DNA from: Sipunculus nudus
Taxonomy: Eukaryota > Annelida > Sipuncula > Golfingiida > Sipunculidae
Direction of reading: 5' to 3'
Length of the DNA: 64,000 bases
NCBI GenBank assembly: GCA_026874595.1
Contig: CM049319.1
Location: 63,062,917 to 63,126,916 of the forward strand
Under the pieces are notes generated by a model, which was not told where the DNA came from, did not search any database, and saw only the letters and a list, made by a program, of their open reading frames with translations. Position 1 is the stretch's first letter, and each line of letters starts with the position of its first letter. This document shows positions 45,748 to 56,952 of this stretch, piece after piece. A program made the translations under genes and the position numbers.

Positions 45748-47019
45748 TACGCAAAATTATACCGCATATCGCATAACCGGTTTCAGTTCGCAATCTACAT
45801 CCCGCATTACAACTATACGTAGCTTTGGAAGCGGAAAAGATAAATTGAAAACTTACTCTAGCTAATCTATTTTTTTTATTATTATGAAAGAGGCTTTGTT
45901 GAATTTATTTACAAAGTGACAAGAACAAGTCAATAGTAAAAGTACTAAAACGACTTCATGAAATAAACAGAGGTCTTCAACCCCCAGTCGATGACAGGGG
46001 AAGACTACAACATACCTTCGCCTGCATCTCTAACGTATACAGCTCCATAAATACACCTTTGAAAGTTCCCTGGAGGTTACAAGACCTTGACTTTTGATTG
46101 TGAGTGGTATTTTGTGGCATAAAATAAAATATTTAAGGGGGCAAGCTCTCCATCGAAGTAATCCGAGTCAAAATCAATTAAGCGATAAGGAAATTATCAG
46201 TCGTTCACGACCTTGAAAATTAGGTCAAGGTAAAAAAATCTGTTACCATTGATCTGACTATAGATAGGGTTGCCAGCAGCCAACTCTGACAATATTCCTG
46301 ACTTTTAGCTGATTTTCAAGGATAAACAAACCTGCTTAATTCAAATTCGGTCTCCAAAACATTTTAAAATTCTTTAAAAACTCTTTAAAAATATTGTAAC
46401 TGGAATGCTGCAGAAAGCACAGCAAACTAAAACCAGAAATTTGGAATTGACAATGCAACCTTCAAAGAACATTACTCTGATATTATACAGTTATCATGTT
46501 TATAATTTTATCACACAATAACAACAAATACCTTCAACGGATCAAAGTAACTACACTGTGTTCAGCCTTTGTAGTTTGTAATCTATGCAGGTTCATATAC
46601 TATATATTAGTTGCATATTACTGCTTAGAAACAGTTGGCCTATCATTAATGGTTGGTGATATATATTTTGTGTATCCATAATACTCTGCATCTTGAACCT
46701 ACATATGTGTACAAAAATCATGGGGACACAAGATCAAGCCTAAAGACACAATACAACTTTAATTGAAAAGAAAAGTGAATATGTAGTATGAAATTATCAG
46801 GAGTGAGAGATGCCAAAGTCTTCCTACCTGATAATAAACTACAGTCACCTGAGCCATTAATGATTCCCTGACTTTTTTCCTTACCGCTGGCAACCCTGAA
46901 AGATCAACAGTGATGTAGGTCTGGTGCAAACAATGGGCAGAAGAAAAACAGAAACACGGAAGGAAGGTCACACGTGCTGCACTTTTACCCTTACACTTTT
47001 AAAACGTGAGAGTGTTTAC
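44711..47019 (-). other. Intron segment
   Basis: A short direct repeat of 'ggtatacatgtgatg' lies at 45572-45605 and a long (TA)n tract at 45666-45747. The 124-codon plus-strand frame at 45003-45377 is unrecognised and not supported by splice signals. 'gaccttgaaaattaggtcaagg' near 46210 recalls the type-B palindrome. No exon found. Confidence 0.5.
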
Positions 47020-47253
47020 CTTCAGTCCTTTGATCTTAGACACGGGTGTTTTGGTGTCTTTGGTGCTGTATTTGATTGTCTCGAGGCGCTTTTTTAGGTG
47101 CGCGTAAAGACCTCGGATCTGCCAGGTTTTTTTTACTTCCGTAAGGTCTATGAAGGCGTCTTCCTTGTCGGTGGCTACTTCCGCTGCTTCCACCAACTTC
47201 CGGACCGCCTCACGTGACAACATGCCATGTTCAAACTGCTTCCAGTAACTTGT
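47020..47253 (-). CDS. SLC9C1: SLC9C1 exon I: cytosolic linker before S1
   Basis: 78 codons, phase 0 (acceptor accacag, donor GTAAAC), visible residues 333-410. It begins TSYWKQFEHGMLSREAVRKL and continues with a long charged helix (VEAAEVATDKEDAFIDLTEV), then a basic segment KKRLETIK and SKIKGLK just before S1. The 'SYWKQFExGMLxxEAVxxL' helix is also present in other SLC9 proteins, where it follows the membrane domain. Confidence 0.95.
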
Positions 47254-48349
47254 CTGTGGTATTACAAATATACATATGTATAAATTGAAAGGAAACGGTG
47301 AAAAATACAAACCATAAGCGATATGACGCCGCTATTCTGAACATGTGTTTTATTTTAAATTCATATTTAGTTCCCAAAGCCAGCTAGTACGTTACAAAGG
47401 ATTCCAGGTTTTTTTTCATGAACCGATACGTCCATACATGTATTAGGTAAAACATATATCAAATAATATTACAATATAATGATAATCTTGAGTATACTTA
47501 TAATATTAGTAAGTATAATATTTATGTTTATAATGTTTTGTAAGACAAATAGAAACCGTCATCATTTTACGCAATATTAATACATTTTGAGGATATTAAA
47601 GAACATATCGTGCGTAAAAGTAAATTGTAAGTATATACTTTAGCATATACCATCTGATACATTCTGGGGAAGTTTAAGGCACCAAGGCAATCAGACCGCA
47701 TTTTTGTCATCCCTAGTATTTCTAATATGATGTATATGTGTGTACAAGATAAATAACTGCTATTTTAAAACAAGATGTTAAACATATCCGGTATGCTGTT
47801 ATGGGAATCCAAAAGTGGTTGACATTCATTAAGGACCTCATATAGTATACATTATTTTAAACCTGGTAACGTGACCTTTCTGATGGTATACATATTCTTT
47901 TAATTTTTAATTAATTTTTACATGACACACTTTGAAAAAGTGTCTGCAAAGTGTCTGGGGTTTTGTGTAGTTCGTGCCAAATAATTCCAATTTTATATAT
48001 ATACCGATGTGAAGAATATCTTGTTAAATTGTAGGCTTCTGCCAGGCTTTTGAAGAAACATAGGAATTTTAATTTTAATGGAGCATCATGACAAAACTAT
48101 AGGAGTTTATTGGAGGTTTAAGCCAAAAATATTAGAAAAAATAAAGGAATTTTCACTGCACGATCATGCGTGACCTGATTACTTATCATGACCACCAGTC
48201 CTCCATTCAGCACGTAAAGGTCAGTTTATTCGGTTTCGAGGGCTGGGCATTGTTTACTGTGGACAATTTTACAAAAGAGCATATATGTTCATGTTAAGAG
48301 TCATAAAAACAAGTAGTATTCAATAGTAACAATTACTTCAGAAACATGA

Positions 48350-48417
<68 letters not shown>

Positions 48418-48567
48418 AATGAAAATGTAGGAGGTTATGGTCTAAATACGGAAAAAAATAGGAAATTATAAGGGACGATTTTTAAACAGGAAACAGTAAG
48501 AAAATATAGGAAATACAGGGAGTCAGTGAAAACACTGCCATAATCTGTGTTGTCACATTGTACTCAC
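47254..48567 (-). other. Intron with (TA)n and a minisatellite relative
   Basis: (TA)n at 48355-48414, then the single-copy relative of the left-end minisatellite at 48428-48545. The remainder is AT-rich without recognised features. Confidence 0.6.
48428..48545 (+). repeat. Single-copy relative of the 4571-8265 minisatellite
   Basis: 'ggttatggtctaaatacgga', 'aaaaataggaaattataa', 'tttttaaacaggaaa' and 'gtcagtgaaaac' correspond in order to the last unit and right flank of the big array (8225-8310). The array therefore grew inside a dispersed element that exists here unexpanded. Confidence 0.75.
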
Positions 48568-48711
48568 CTTCTCAGCTTTGAGGACTCGCATACGTGCCTC
48601 GTTACGCATTTCCTGCATTTCTTTCTTTGTGGGTTCATTGGGCACCTCTGTATCACAGGTAGGACACTTGCTAAACCGGTCGTACGTGTCAGAAAGGCTG
48701 TTTAACTGAGC
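48568..48711 (-). CDS. SLC9C1: SLC9C1 exon H: cytosolic linker with CxxC
   Basis: 48 codons, phase 0 at both ends (acceptor tgttatcag, donor GTGAGT), visible residues 285-332. It reads AQLNSLSDTYDRFSKCPTCD then a helical, charged segment EMQEMRNEARMRVLKAEK. The CPTC pair is a potential metal or redox site, but a second pair is not visible in this exon. The charged helix could form a coiled coil in the dimer. Confidence 0.94.
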
Positions 48712-49662
48712 CTGATAACATAATAGAGCAATGGCATTAGTCGACAAAAAATATCATGATTATCAATATGTACAGTGTCGACTTGTTAATACGAATTTCG
48801 TTAATCCGAAATTCAGATACACGAACTTTATGTTTAACTCGTAGATCCACGCAGCTGTTTCATGCATACACCTATAGGATAATTACTCGCTTTATTCCGC
48901 TTATATCTGGATAAGTTTAGGTTGTCAGGTTACTGGTTTGTAAAAGATTGGCTATACCCTGCGATAGCATTATTTCAATTTCATACGCGCAGCATTTGAT
49001 TTGTAAGGGGTGTAATGGAACTGTCCATATAAAAAAATATATAAACAGATTTATGCTAAGCGATCATTGGAAATCTCCCTCCCCTCCCTCTCCCTCCCAA
49101 ATGGTCGATAACCGGGGATCGGATATGAAGTGTGCGACCTTGGGAATCAGGTCAAAGTCAAAAATAAATATCAGGTGAAAATCTGACCCTGGATTGAAAT
49201 TGTGCCCATATTTCAGCTCTTGTCATATTAGAGATCAAACAGAATATGACAGAAGAAATAAAAGGAAAGGATAAAATATTGAAATCGATGATTTTCCACC
49301 TGGGGGGGGGGGGGGGGGGGGGGGGCTAAGTAGATCCATCCACAAAATGTTTGTAGTCTAACAACAACCTGATGAAAACGTTAACTGTAACCACAGATAT
49401 TGGGTTTACGTATTATTTTTTTTTATTTGCATTTTTTCTTTTGTGTGAATGTCTCTCTCAATCGTAGTGTTAAATTTACCGTCCATGAACAACGATATCT
49501 TTTAAATGATGTGGGCGGCAACTGCAGTGCAGTTTTCAGCAAGAGTGGCTTCATGAGTCGAGGTAGGCCATCTGGGTGCACTGCAAATACGTATTGGATC
49601 GTGTATTCAAGGTTATTTGATTCCACCTACTGATTTAACAATGTAACAATGATTTAACTTAC
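48712..49662 (-). other. Intron with a G24 run
   Basis: A G24 run at 49302-49325. The overlapping small frames at 49400-49633 are not supported. No other feature seen. Confidence 0.6.
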
Positions 49663-49741
49663 CTCTTCATCCAAAGTATGATATGGATCTTCAATATCTG
49701 TGAATTTTTTCACGACATCCCAGTCCGCATCTGCCAGAAAC
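49663..49741 (-). CDS. SLC9C1: SLC9C1 exon G: linker
   Basis: 79 bp: one base completing an Arg codon, then 26 codons. Acceptor tattttcag, donor GTAAGT, visible residues 258-284, sequence FLADADWDVVKKFTDIEDPY then HTLDEE. 'DADWDxV' followed by an acidic stretch is typical of the region after the last exchanger helix in this family. Too short to stand out as an open frame; found by phase-matching between exons F and H. Confidence 0.93.
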
Positions 49742-50062
49742 CTGAAAATATAATAAAAATGTACAGAGAGGCCACAAACATGACCAATGGTGGTGGTGGT
49801 CATAACTGGATGGTCGTGTTACCGTGTCGGTAGTCATAGTGGGGTGGTCGTGTCACCGTGGTGGTAGTCATAGTTGGGTGGCCGTGTCACCGTCGGGTGG
49901 CCGTGTCACCGTTGGGTGGCCGTGTCACCGTGGTGATGATCACAGGGGGATGGGCGTGATATTATTCGTGACCGTATTTATGACATGTTCGTTAATTAAG
50001 CTTGTTGGTCATGCCATCTGAACGTTGCCGTAGCTGAATGGTTGTCGGTTGACATCATATTC

Positions 50063-50108
<46 letters not shown>

Positions 50109-50570
50109 GAATTGTGACATAAGGGCTGTCGTATTTTCGGGGTGTAATTTTAGCGGGAGGCTTCTTTATATACTATCTACGTCTCTGCAGCCAACGCACA
50201 TTCCGTCATGTTACATGAGGCAAAATAAATAAAATTTAAAACTTCCTTCAAATGTTAAGGCGAATTTAGGCAAAAGCTTGCATGTTTAGGTAATATTTAC
50301 TGAATACCCCTGTCTTTATCCTGTATCACGGCTGAGCAGTCTGCTTGTCTCTGAAGACCTACTTTGTTGACCCACAACTGGGTCTGGTGGTCACTGAAAT
50401 AATGTTTAATAAACAAAGATTTCGTTAATTTTATTATCAAGACTTTCCTTTTATAAGTATTAGGGTAAATACTGATATGGAGAAATTTTAAAATGCTAAA
50501 TTGAGTAGTGAGTATGTTTCTCTTTTTAAATTTCGATAAATTTATTAACATTTTGTGTTTTCCAACTCAC
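49742..50570 (-). other. Intron with 'ggtggccgtgtcaccgt' repeats
   Basis: 49780-49945 carries five or six short units such as 'gggtggccgtgtcaccgt' and 'ggtagtcatag'. (TA)n lies at 50068-50105. No exon. Confidence 0.8.
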
Positions 50571-50673
50571 CGGTCTGTGCGAAGGATGTTTAGGGAAACA
50601 CCGGCCCAGTCTTTCAGCGTCCGCACTGCGGTCGCCATGGCCATTCTTTTAGGACCCGAAATATCGCTCATAC
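50571..50673 (-). CDS. SLC9C1: SLC9C1 exon F: post-membrane linker
   Basis: 103 bp (2 + 33 codons + 2), acceptor cttgcag, donor GTGAGT, visible residues 224-258. It encodes GMSDISGPKRMAMATAVRTL then KDWAGVSLNILRTDR. The basic, amphipathic helix lies immediately after the final exchanger helix on the cytosolic side. The internal Met codons are not start sites. Confidence 0.94.
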
Positions 50674-52478
50674 CTGCAAGAAAATCAAGCTAGCTAATTA
50701 ACGAGAGACAAACAGACAGACAGAGACAGAGAGAGAGAGAGAGAGAGACAGACAGAGACAGACAGAGACAGAGAGAGTTTGAATAGGATTAATTTTTCCC
50801 GGATAGTGGACGAGAGCTGGTATTGCAAAAATATGTCAGTTATGAAAACATATTTAAGTCATTACTGGCACCGTCACATGTGTACATGGTGCCTGGTTTA
50901 CTTTGGATATTAGAAAATATAAATAAATATTACCATTGTGTTTTTATATCTGACCAATGAACGGGTTCCAGAAACAAATATGTTATCTGGCCATCTAGCA
51001 TAAAAGTAGTATTTATACAAAAATCTTCGTCGTGCCAGCTACCTTGGTCAACATTTTGTGCGGTCAATAAATAAAAATGCATATCTAATATACCAGGTTA
51101 CGGGTCATAGAGTTCATTAATGCCTGACACGAGGACTAATGGTAGATATATCAAGAGAAGTTAGTGACAAATTGCAGGAATTTTTGTTTATGTCGAATTT
51201 GGGCCCAAAAGTCCTTGTACTTGAAGTACTCGTACTCTTGAGTACTATTTAGAGTACTTAGTATTCGTACTCGAGTACTTTCTTCAATCTGACCTACTTA
51301 TTTTTATACCAGTACTTGAGTACTAAGTAAACGAGTAATTTATGAGTACTTTTGAGTAAATATATATAATAATAAAATAATATATATTTATATACATCCT
51401 TCCATCCATACATTCACCCATCCATGCATCCACACATCCATCCATATGCATGATGGGAATTGAAAAAAGTAGGGAGCTCTCATAGTGGTCCAATGTGTCG
51501 TACATATTATACTACTTGGTTCCTGTCCGCCACTTTTCGGGATCTCATGACCAATAACGTGACAGCAACATGACCGATATATCCGACAAAATTAATATGT
51601 CAGTTCCGTATTCACGCTATGCCGACGCCGATCTTGTCGTGGGATTTTGCCGATAATTCGCAAAGAATTGTTTGATGCCAATTATTTCGTAGGGCAGGGT
51701 AAAAATCGTGTCGGATATTAGCCCGACAACGCCCACGATTTATTAATTATGTCATTTCCGGTGTTATATGCAGCACTTGGTCACTGGGACTGTTTTTTTT
51801 TTCACCGGGACTTTTCCTATCACATTCTGCTTAGGGCCACTGAAATATTCTATGAGCACCTGAAACCTACACTGGGGTGATTTCTGAGATTTGTAAGAGG
51901 GGTAGCTTTTGTAACAGTACACCGATCACTAATACTTCACGATACAAAGTCAGATATTCCATCGGTATCGTCATCGATGCCCTGAAACATGGATGCGTTA
52001 ACGATATTTGATCATTCGGTGGAAAGTGGTGAACGAAATGATATAATAGTTTAATATTGCGCCATATCGGCCTCTGACATTAGTCTACTACCAGCGGACT
52101 ATCTGTCAAGTGCGGCTAACCAGCCCAATATTACGCTCCCGAGGCAGCGGAAATCTTACGCTTTTAAAGCGCTGTGTAAAGAGCGTAGCCCAATATACTC
52201 ATGGCTAAGTTTTATATTCAGCCGTAGCGCCGTATAAGATATGCACAGTGAAACGTCATCAGTCGAATCATTTCTCTAAAGCTTAAAATATAAAAGGGAC
52301 ATGATCAAGAACAATATTATGCTTATTATTTCACACTTTCAGTTCATTTTGCTTTAAACTAAAGTTTTCCAGCAGAACCATCCCAGCACTCAGTTTCAGT
52401 ACCTGCAATACGGTTGTTAAACACCTTGTTATTGTTCTGCGTGTTAGTAAACACAGTCCATGCGTGCCTGTTAACCAT
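50674..52478 (-). other. Intron segment before the LTR element
   Basis: (GA)n-rich 50710-50780. 51215-51350 contains many 'gagtact/agtact' words forming overlapping palindromes. The rest has no recognised features. Confidence 0.6.
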
Positions 52479-53409
52479 TGTCACCAGAAAATCGGTGACA
52501 ATATGTACGGTGTTTTGTATCATAGTTTAACGAAGTCTGTTCTCTATTGATATTGACGTGAAGCGTCATCCTAAAGCGTTGACAGGTCTTGCATTGTATA
52601 TATATTGTGTATTATTATTTGAAATCCCATCGGCTATCAGCTGATTCATCTGTGTCACGCATTGCGTGTATTACATCTGGTATGTGGGTCGCCATGGTGA
52701 CGCTAGCAGTCATACTAGATCACATATATCCTTATATGTGACACTTGAGCCATAAGCCAATCAGAGAACCGGATCGCCGTACACAGTGCACAGGCGATTG
52801 TGACGTCGGAGTTCAGTGAGAGACGCGGGACGCTGCTTCAGTTGGGTCTTGAAGCTTGAAGAGGCAGCACGCACGCACGGCAGAAAGAACATTGAAACGC
52901 TTAAACCCGCCAGGAACGGCATAGAAGCAAGCTTCTACATGAGGCAAGGGCCCAGCTCACGAGATCACAGCCGTGCTGCCGACAGAGCATCGTATTGGCG
53001 GTAAAGTAAGTGCGCACGCGTCACCTGCTGGCCTAGTTCAGCTTGACCTTGATACATAATCGCTGTAAGCCGTGAAACAATTGCTACACGAGTAAGGTCA
53101 AGGACTCTACGCTCATATGTAAACAAAGAGAGCTATTACCATTCATGTAAACGTAAACCTACCCGGATCGCTGTCAAGCAAGATCAGTTGAAGATCGCTA
53201 AACTCAGAAAGACTATATGGTACTAGCCATACGCTAGATTCTACACAAAACAGTAACCAGAGATCTCTGAAGGAACTGGACTTTATTGTTTTCATACAAA
53301 CCATTGACTCAGTAAATATCCTGTATTTTTAATGTGAAGGACTGTCGTATTGACACATCAACGCACACACACTCACATCTATGTCTCTGTATGTATTGTC
53401 TGTGTGACA
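52479..53409 (+). mobile_element. 5' LTR of a Gmr1-like retrotransposon
   Basis: 931 bp, beginning TGTCAC and ending GTGACA, which are mutually inverted ends. It matches 56032-56952 with about 27 differences counted by eye, including small indels. A tata-rich 'attgtatatatattgtg' lies near 52595. A 62-65 codon frame is shared by both LTRs, probably by sequence identity alone. The putative primer-binding site tggcgagcgtgctagga follows at 53415-53431. Confidence 0.92.
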
Positions 53410-54135
53410 TTGAATGGCGAGCGTGCTAGGATATAATTAGCCTTAAAAAAAAAAAACTGGCTAATTACAGTAAGTTTCAGAAATTTTGAACTGAGAAAAC
53501 AGTACTGAAACCAGACATTCATATACTCAAACTAGAGTTGATCTGAATTAATAATTGGATATGACACCAAACTGATGTTATAGTGTATACTTGCACAATG
53601 AAATTACCCCCACTTTTAGGAGTTAATATTTATTCAGTGAGAATATTACCTGAAGCACAACATTGTTTCAGGATTAGCATATACATTGTAGATTTGGCTA
53701 AAACACATGCATGTTTTGTGAGTAATGCTAGTTCAGTGATACCTGAACATCATTTCTGGTTTGATATAAACCCAGATTAGAGTGAAAATTTTTGATGTTG
53801 TAAGATACGCCCTGGTATAATTTTTTCTACACTGGTTTGTGATTGGTCACGTGGTAGGGTCTCTTGACAGGTAAGTTTACCCCTTCCGATTGGCATGGTA
53901 ATCATAGGTGCATGATGTTTATTGATATCTTGTTATCCATCCGTCCATCCGTCTGACCCTTCGTCCGACCTTCCGTCCGTCCGTCCGTATAAGTAGATTT
54001 TGATGCGTAGAGCTACCGTAGTGTAATTGTACGGATACCGCCGGTTCGTTAGGTTGGCTTTAGAAGTACGTATTTACGGATTTTTAAGAGCGGATATTAC
54101 TAGATACTGGAATCTTACTAGGTTAGAGCGTTACC
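53410..54135 (+). other. Retrotransposon leader region
   Basis: Starts with the putative primer-binding site (53415-53431), which begins TGG as expected for pairing with a tRNA CCA end. A CCGT/CCGA-rich tract lies at 53937-53990. No coding sequence before the gag ATG at 54136. Confidence 0.7.
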
Positions 54136-55966
54136 ATGGAGTCGTTAAGTTCACTTGTTAGATGCGGACAGGCCTTGGGACTTAAGGACCAGGCTTTACA
54201 AGATTATGTTGAGGCTAGACGGCGTGCGGATGAGGAACGTGAGGAAAGAGCTAGGCAACGTGAAATAGAGAGTGAACAGCGGGAATTAGAGCGCGAGCGA
54301 GAGGCTAGAGCCCACGAATTAGAGGTTCTAAGGTTAAAGTCTGACTCTGGGGTTAAAGAAGAGAGAAGTAGGGATGTATTCCCGAAAATCCAGCTTCCAC
54401 CTTTTGATGAGGCTCACGATCAGCTAGATGCGTTTCTTGAGCGATTTGAACGGTTAGCTGTATGTCAAGGCTATGATAGGGAGAATTGGGCGTTACACCT
54501 GAGTCCGTTACTGCGGGGTAAGGCGCTAGGGACTTACACACAGTTTTCGGTTAGTGAGGCCATGGATTACGATAAGTTAAAGATAGCCTTGTTAAAGCGA
54601 TACCAAATGAGGGTTATCGACACAAGTTTCGGACTTGTAGGCCTGAGCGAGGCGAAACGCCGAGTCAGTTTGCGGTGAGACTAAGTGGATACCTAGACCA
54701 TTGGATAGGGATGGCAGGGGTCGGAGGTGACTACGACGGGGTAGTTAACCTGTTGATGTGCGAGCAGTACGCAAACTGCTGTAGTAGGGATCTCTCTATG
54801 TTTTTGAAAGAGAGACGGTGTCGTGACTTTGATAGTATGGTAGACTTAGCCGAGAGTTATACGGAGGCTCACGGTGTACACAGCCTTACAGCAGGTCCTA
54901 GTTATGGCAATAATGTGCCGCGTCCAGCGCAACCGGTATCTCAGCCTAGAAAGAAGCGAGAGGTTGGGCGCAGTCCGGGCGGTCAGACATTTAAGCCATC
55001 AGGAGGCATCAGATGTTACTTATGTAATCAACTGGGACATAAGGCGCGGGTGCGTAAGACTAGTGTCCGGTCGAGGCCTAGGTTTTCCCCTCAAGTAGGG
55101 CGTGCTGCTGGCGATCAGCAGAGGTATAGGACTAATTTTAGCCCCCCGTATAGCCCAAAACAGAAGCCTGAGACTATGTCAATGGCAGGAGTCGAGGCGG
55201 AAACGGAGACAGTCGGTGCGGTGAAACCGGAAGTAGAGAGTCCGAGTCAGTCGTTAGGATTTGCTGCCCAGACAGAAGGCGGAAACTCGTTACCTGTGTG
55301 TGAAGGGCTGGTGAATGGTAAGTCAGCGAGGGTGCTGCGGGATTCGGGATGTTCCTCGGCAGGAATACGTGAGTCGTACGTCGAGCCGAATCAGTTCACC
55401 GGACACCAGGTCGAGTGTAGGTTGTTCGACGGGTCTGTAAGACAATTTCCTACGGCTAGTATTAATGTGGACTGTGCGTTCTTTGTCGGTACTATCGAGG
55501 CAATGGTGGTCGGGGATGCTGTATGTGATTTAGCGCTAGGTAACGTAGCGGGAGCGCGTGATCCGTATGATCCGGACCCTACGTGGAAGTCTGAGCGGTC
55601 CTCAGGCATAGTGTGTGACGGTGTAGAGTCACAAAAGGAGGTGTCGTCCGCGGTGGAGACACGGAGCGCTGCACGTGAGAAACAGATACCGACGCGTAGC
55701 TTGAATGTTGCAAGCCCAGTTGCCGATGTGAGTCCGGCCGAATTTTTGAATGCGCAGGAGGAGGATCAGTCTTTAGCGCCGTATTGGAGGCTAGCTAGAG
55801 AGCTAGAAATGATAGTCCATTTAGAATTGAGGACGGATATTTAGTTCGGGTTGTGAGTGATAAACGGGGAGATCAAGATGGATCTCGAGTGGTGGTACCT
55901 CAGACGTTACGGTACGACGTCATGAGGATGGGCCATGAAGCGGTTATGGAAGGCCATCAGGCATAG
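54136..55966 (+). pseudogene. Broken gag-protease-integrase fragment of a Gmr1-like retrotransposon
   Basis: From ATG 54136: a strongly charged coiled-coil region (to about codon 75), then a gag/SCAN-related helical domain (LPPFDEAHDQLDAFLERFER). A frameshift at about 54610 moves the frame to that of 54675-55844. It continues with a zinc knuckle CYLCNQLGHK whose fourth ligand is lost (Arg instead of Cys), then an aspartic protease with RDSGCSSAGI. A second frameshift near 55810 leads to RVVVPQTLRYDVM and an H-x6-H pair, the start of the integrase zinc finger. The frame stops at 55964. Reverse transcriptase, RNase H and the rest of integrase are missing. Inactive. Confidence 0.88.
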
Positions 55967-56031
55967 ACAAAACGCACGACCGCGTGAGAACTCAGTTTTT
56001 CTAGAAAGGGATGTATAATGACATTGCTGAG
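55967..56031 (+). other. Residual 3' internal region with purine tract
   Basis: Only 65 bp separate the broken integrase start from the 3' LTR, so most of pol was deleted. A purine-rich agaaaggga at 56003-56011 may be the former polypurine tract, though it lies about 20 bp from the LTR. Confidence 0.6.
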
Positions 56032-56952
56032 TGTCACCAGAAAATCGGTGACAATATGTACGGTGTTTTGTATCATAATTTAACGAAGTCTGTTCTCTAT
56101 TGATATTGACGTGAAGCGTCATCCTAAGGCGTTGGCAGGTCTTGATTGTATATATATTGTGTATTCTTGTATGAAATCCCATCGGCTGTCGGCTGATTTA
56201 TCTGTGTCACGCATTGCGTGTATTACATCTGGTATGTGGGTCGCCATGGTGACGCTAGCAGTCATACTAGATCACATATATCCTTATATGTGACACTTGA
56301 GCCATAAGCCAATCAGGGAACCGGATCGCCGTACACAGTGCACAGGCGATTGTGGCGTCAGAGTTCGGGGAGAGACGCGGGACGCTGCTTCAGTTGGGTC
56401 TTGAAGCTTGAAGAGGCAGCACGCGCGCACAGCAGAAAGAACATTGAAACGCTTAAACCCGCCAGGAACGGCATAGAAGCAAGCTCCTACATGAGGCAAG
56501 GGCCCAGCTCACCAGATCACAGCCGTGCTGCCGACAGAGCATCGTATTGGCGGTAAAGTAAGTGCGCACGCGTCACTGCTGGCCTAGTTCAGCTTGACCT
56601 AGATACATAATCGCTGTAAGCCGTGAAACAATTGCTACACGAGTAAGGTCAAGGACTCTAAGCTCATATGTAAACAAAGAGAGCTATTACCATTCATGTG
56701 AACGTAAACCTACCCGGGTCGCTGTCAAGCAAGATCAGTTGAAGATCGCTAAACTCAGAAAGACTATATGTTACTAACCATACGCTAGATTCTACACAAA
56801 ACAGTAACCAGTGATCTCTGAAGGAACTGGACTTTATTGTTTTCATACAAACCATTGACTCAGTAAATATCCTGTATTTTTAATGTGAAGGACTGTCGTA
56901 TTGACACATCAACGCACACACACTCACATCTATGTCTCTGTATGTATTGTCT
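56032..56952 (+). mobile_element. 3' LTR of the Gmr1-like retrotransposon
   Basis: Begins TGTCACCAGAAAATCGG like the 5' LTR and matches it to 'tatgtattgtct', but lacks the last eight bases (gtgtgaca). No target-site duplication can therefore be recognised. The truncated end suggests a rearrangement after insertion. Confidence 0.9.

Noticed and set aside
52816-53004. 62-codon frame conserved between the two LTRs as a possible LTR-encoded protein
   Set aside because: Both LTRs were identical at insertion, so sharing the frame is expected; no other support.
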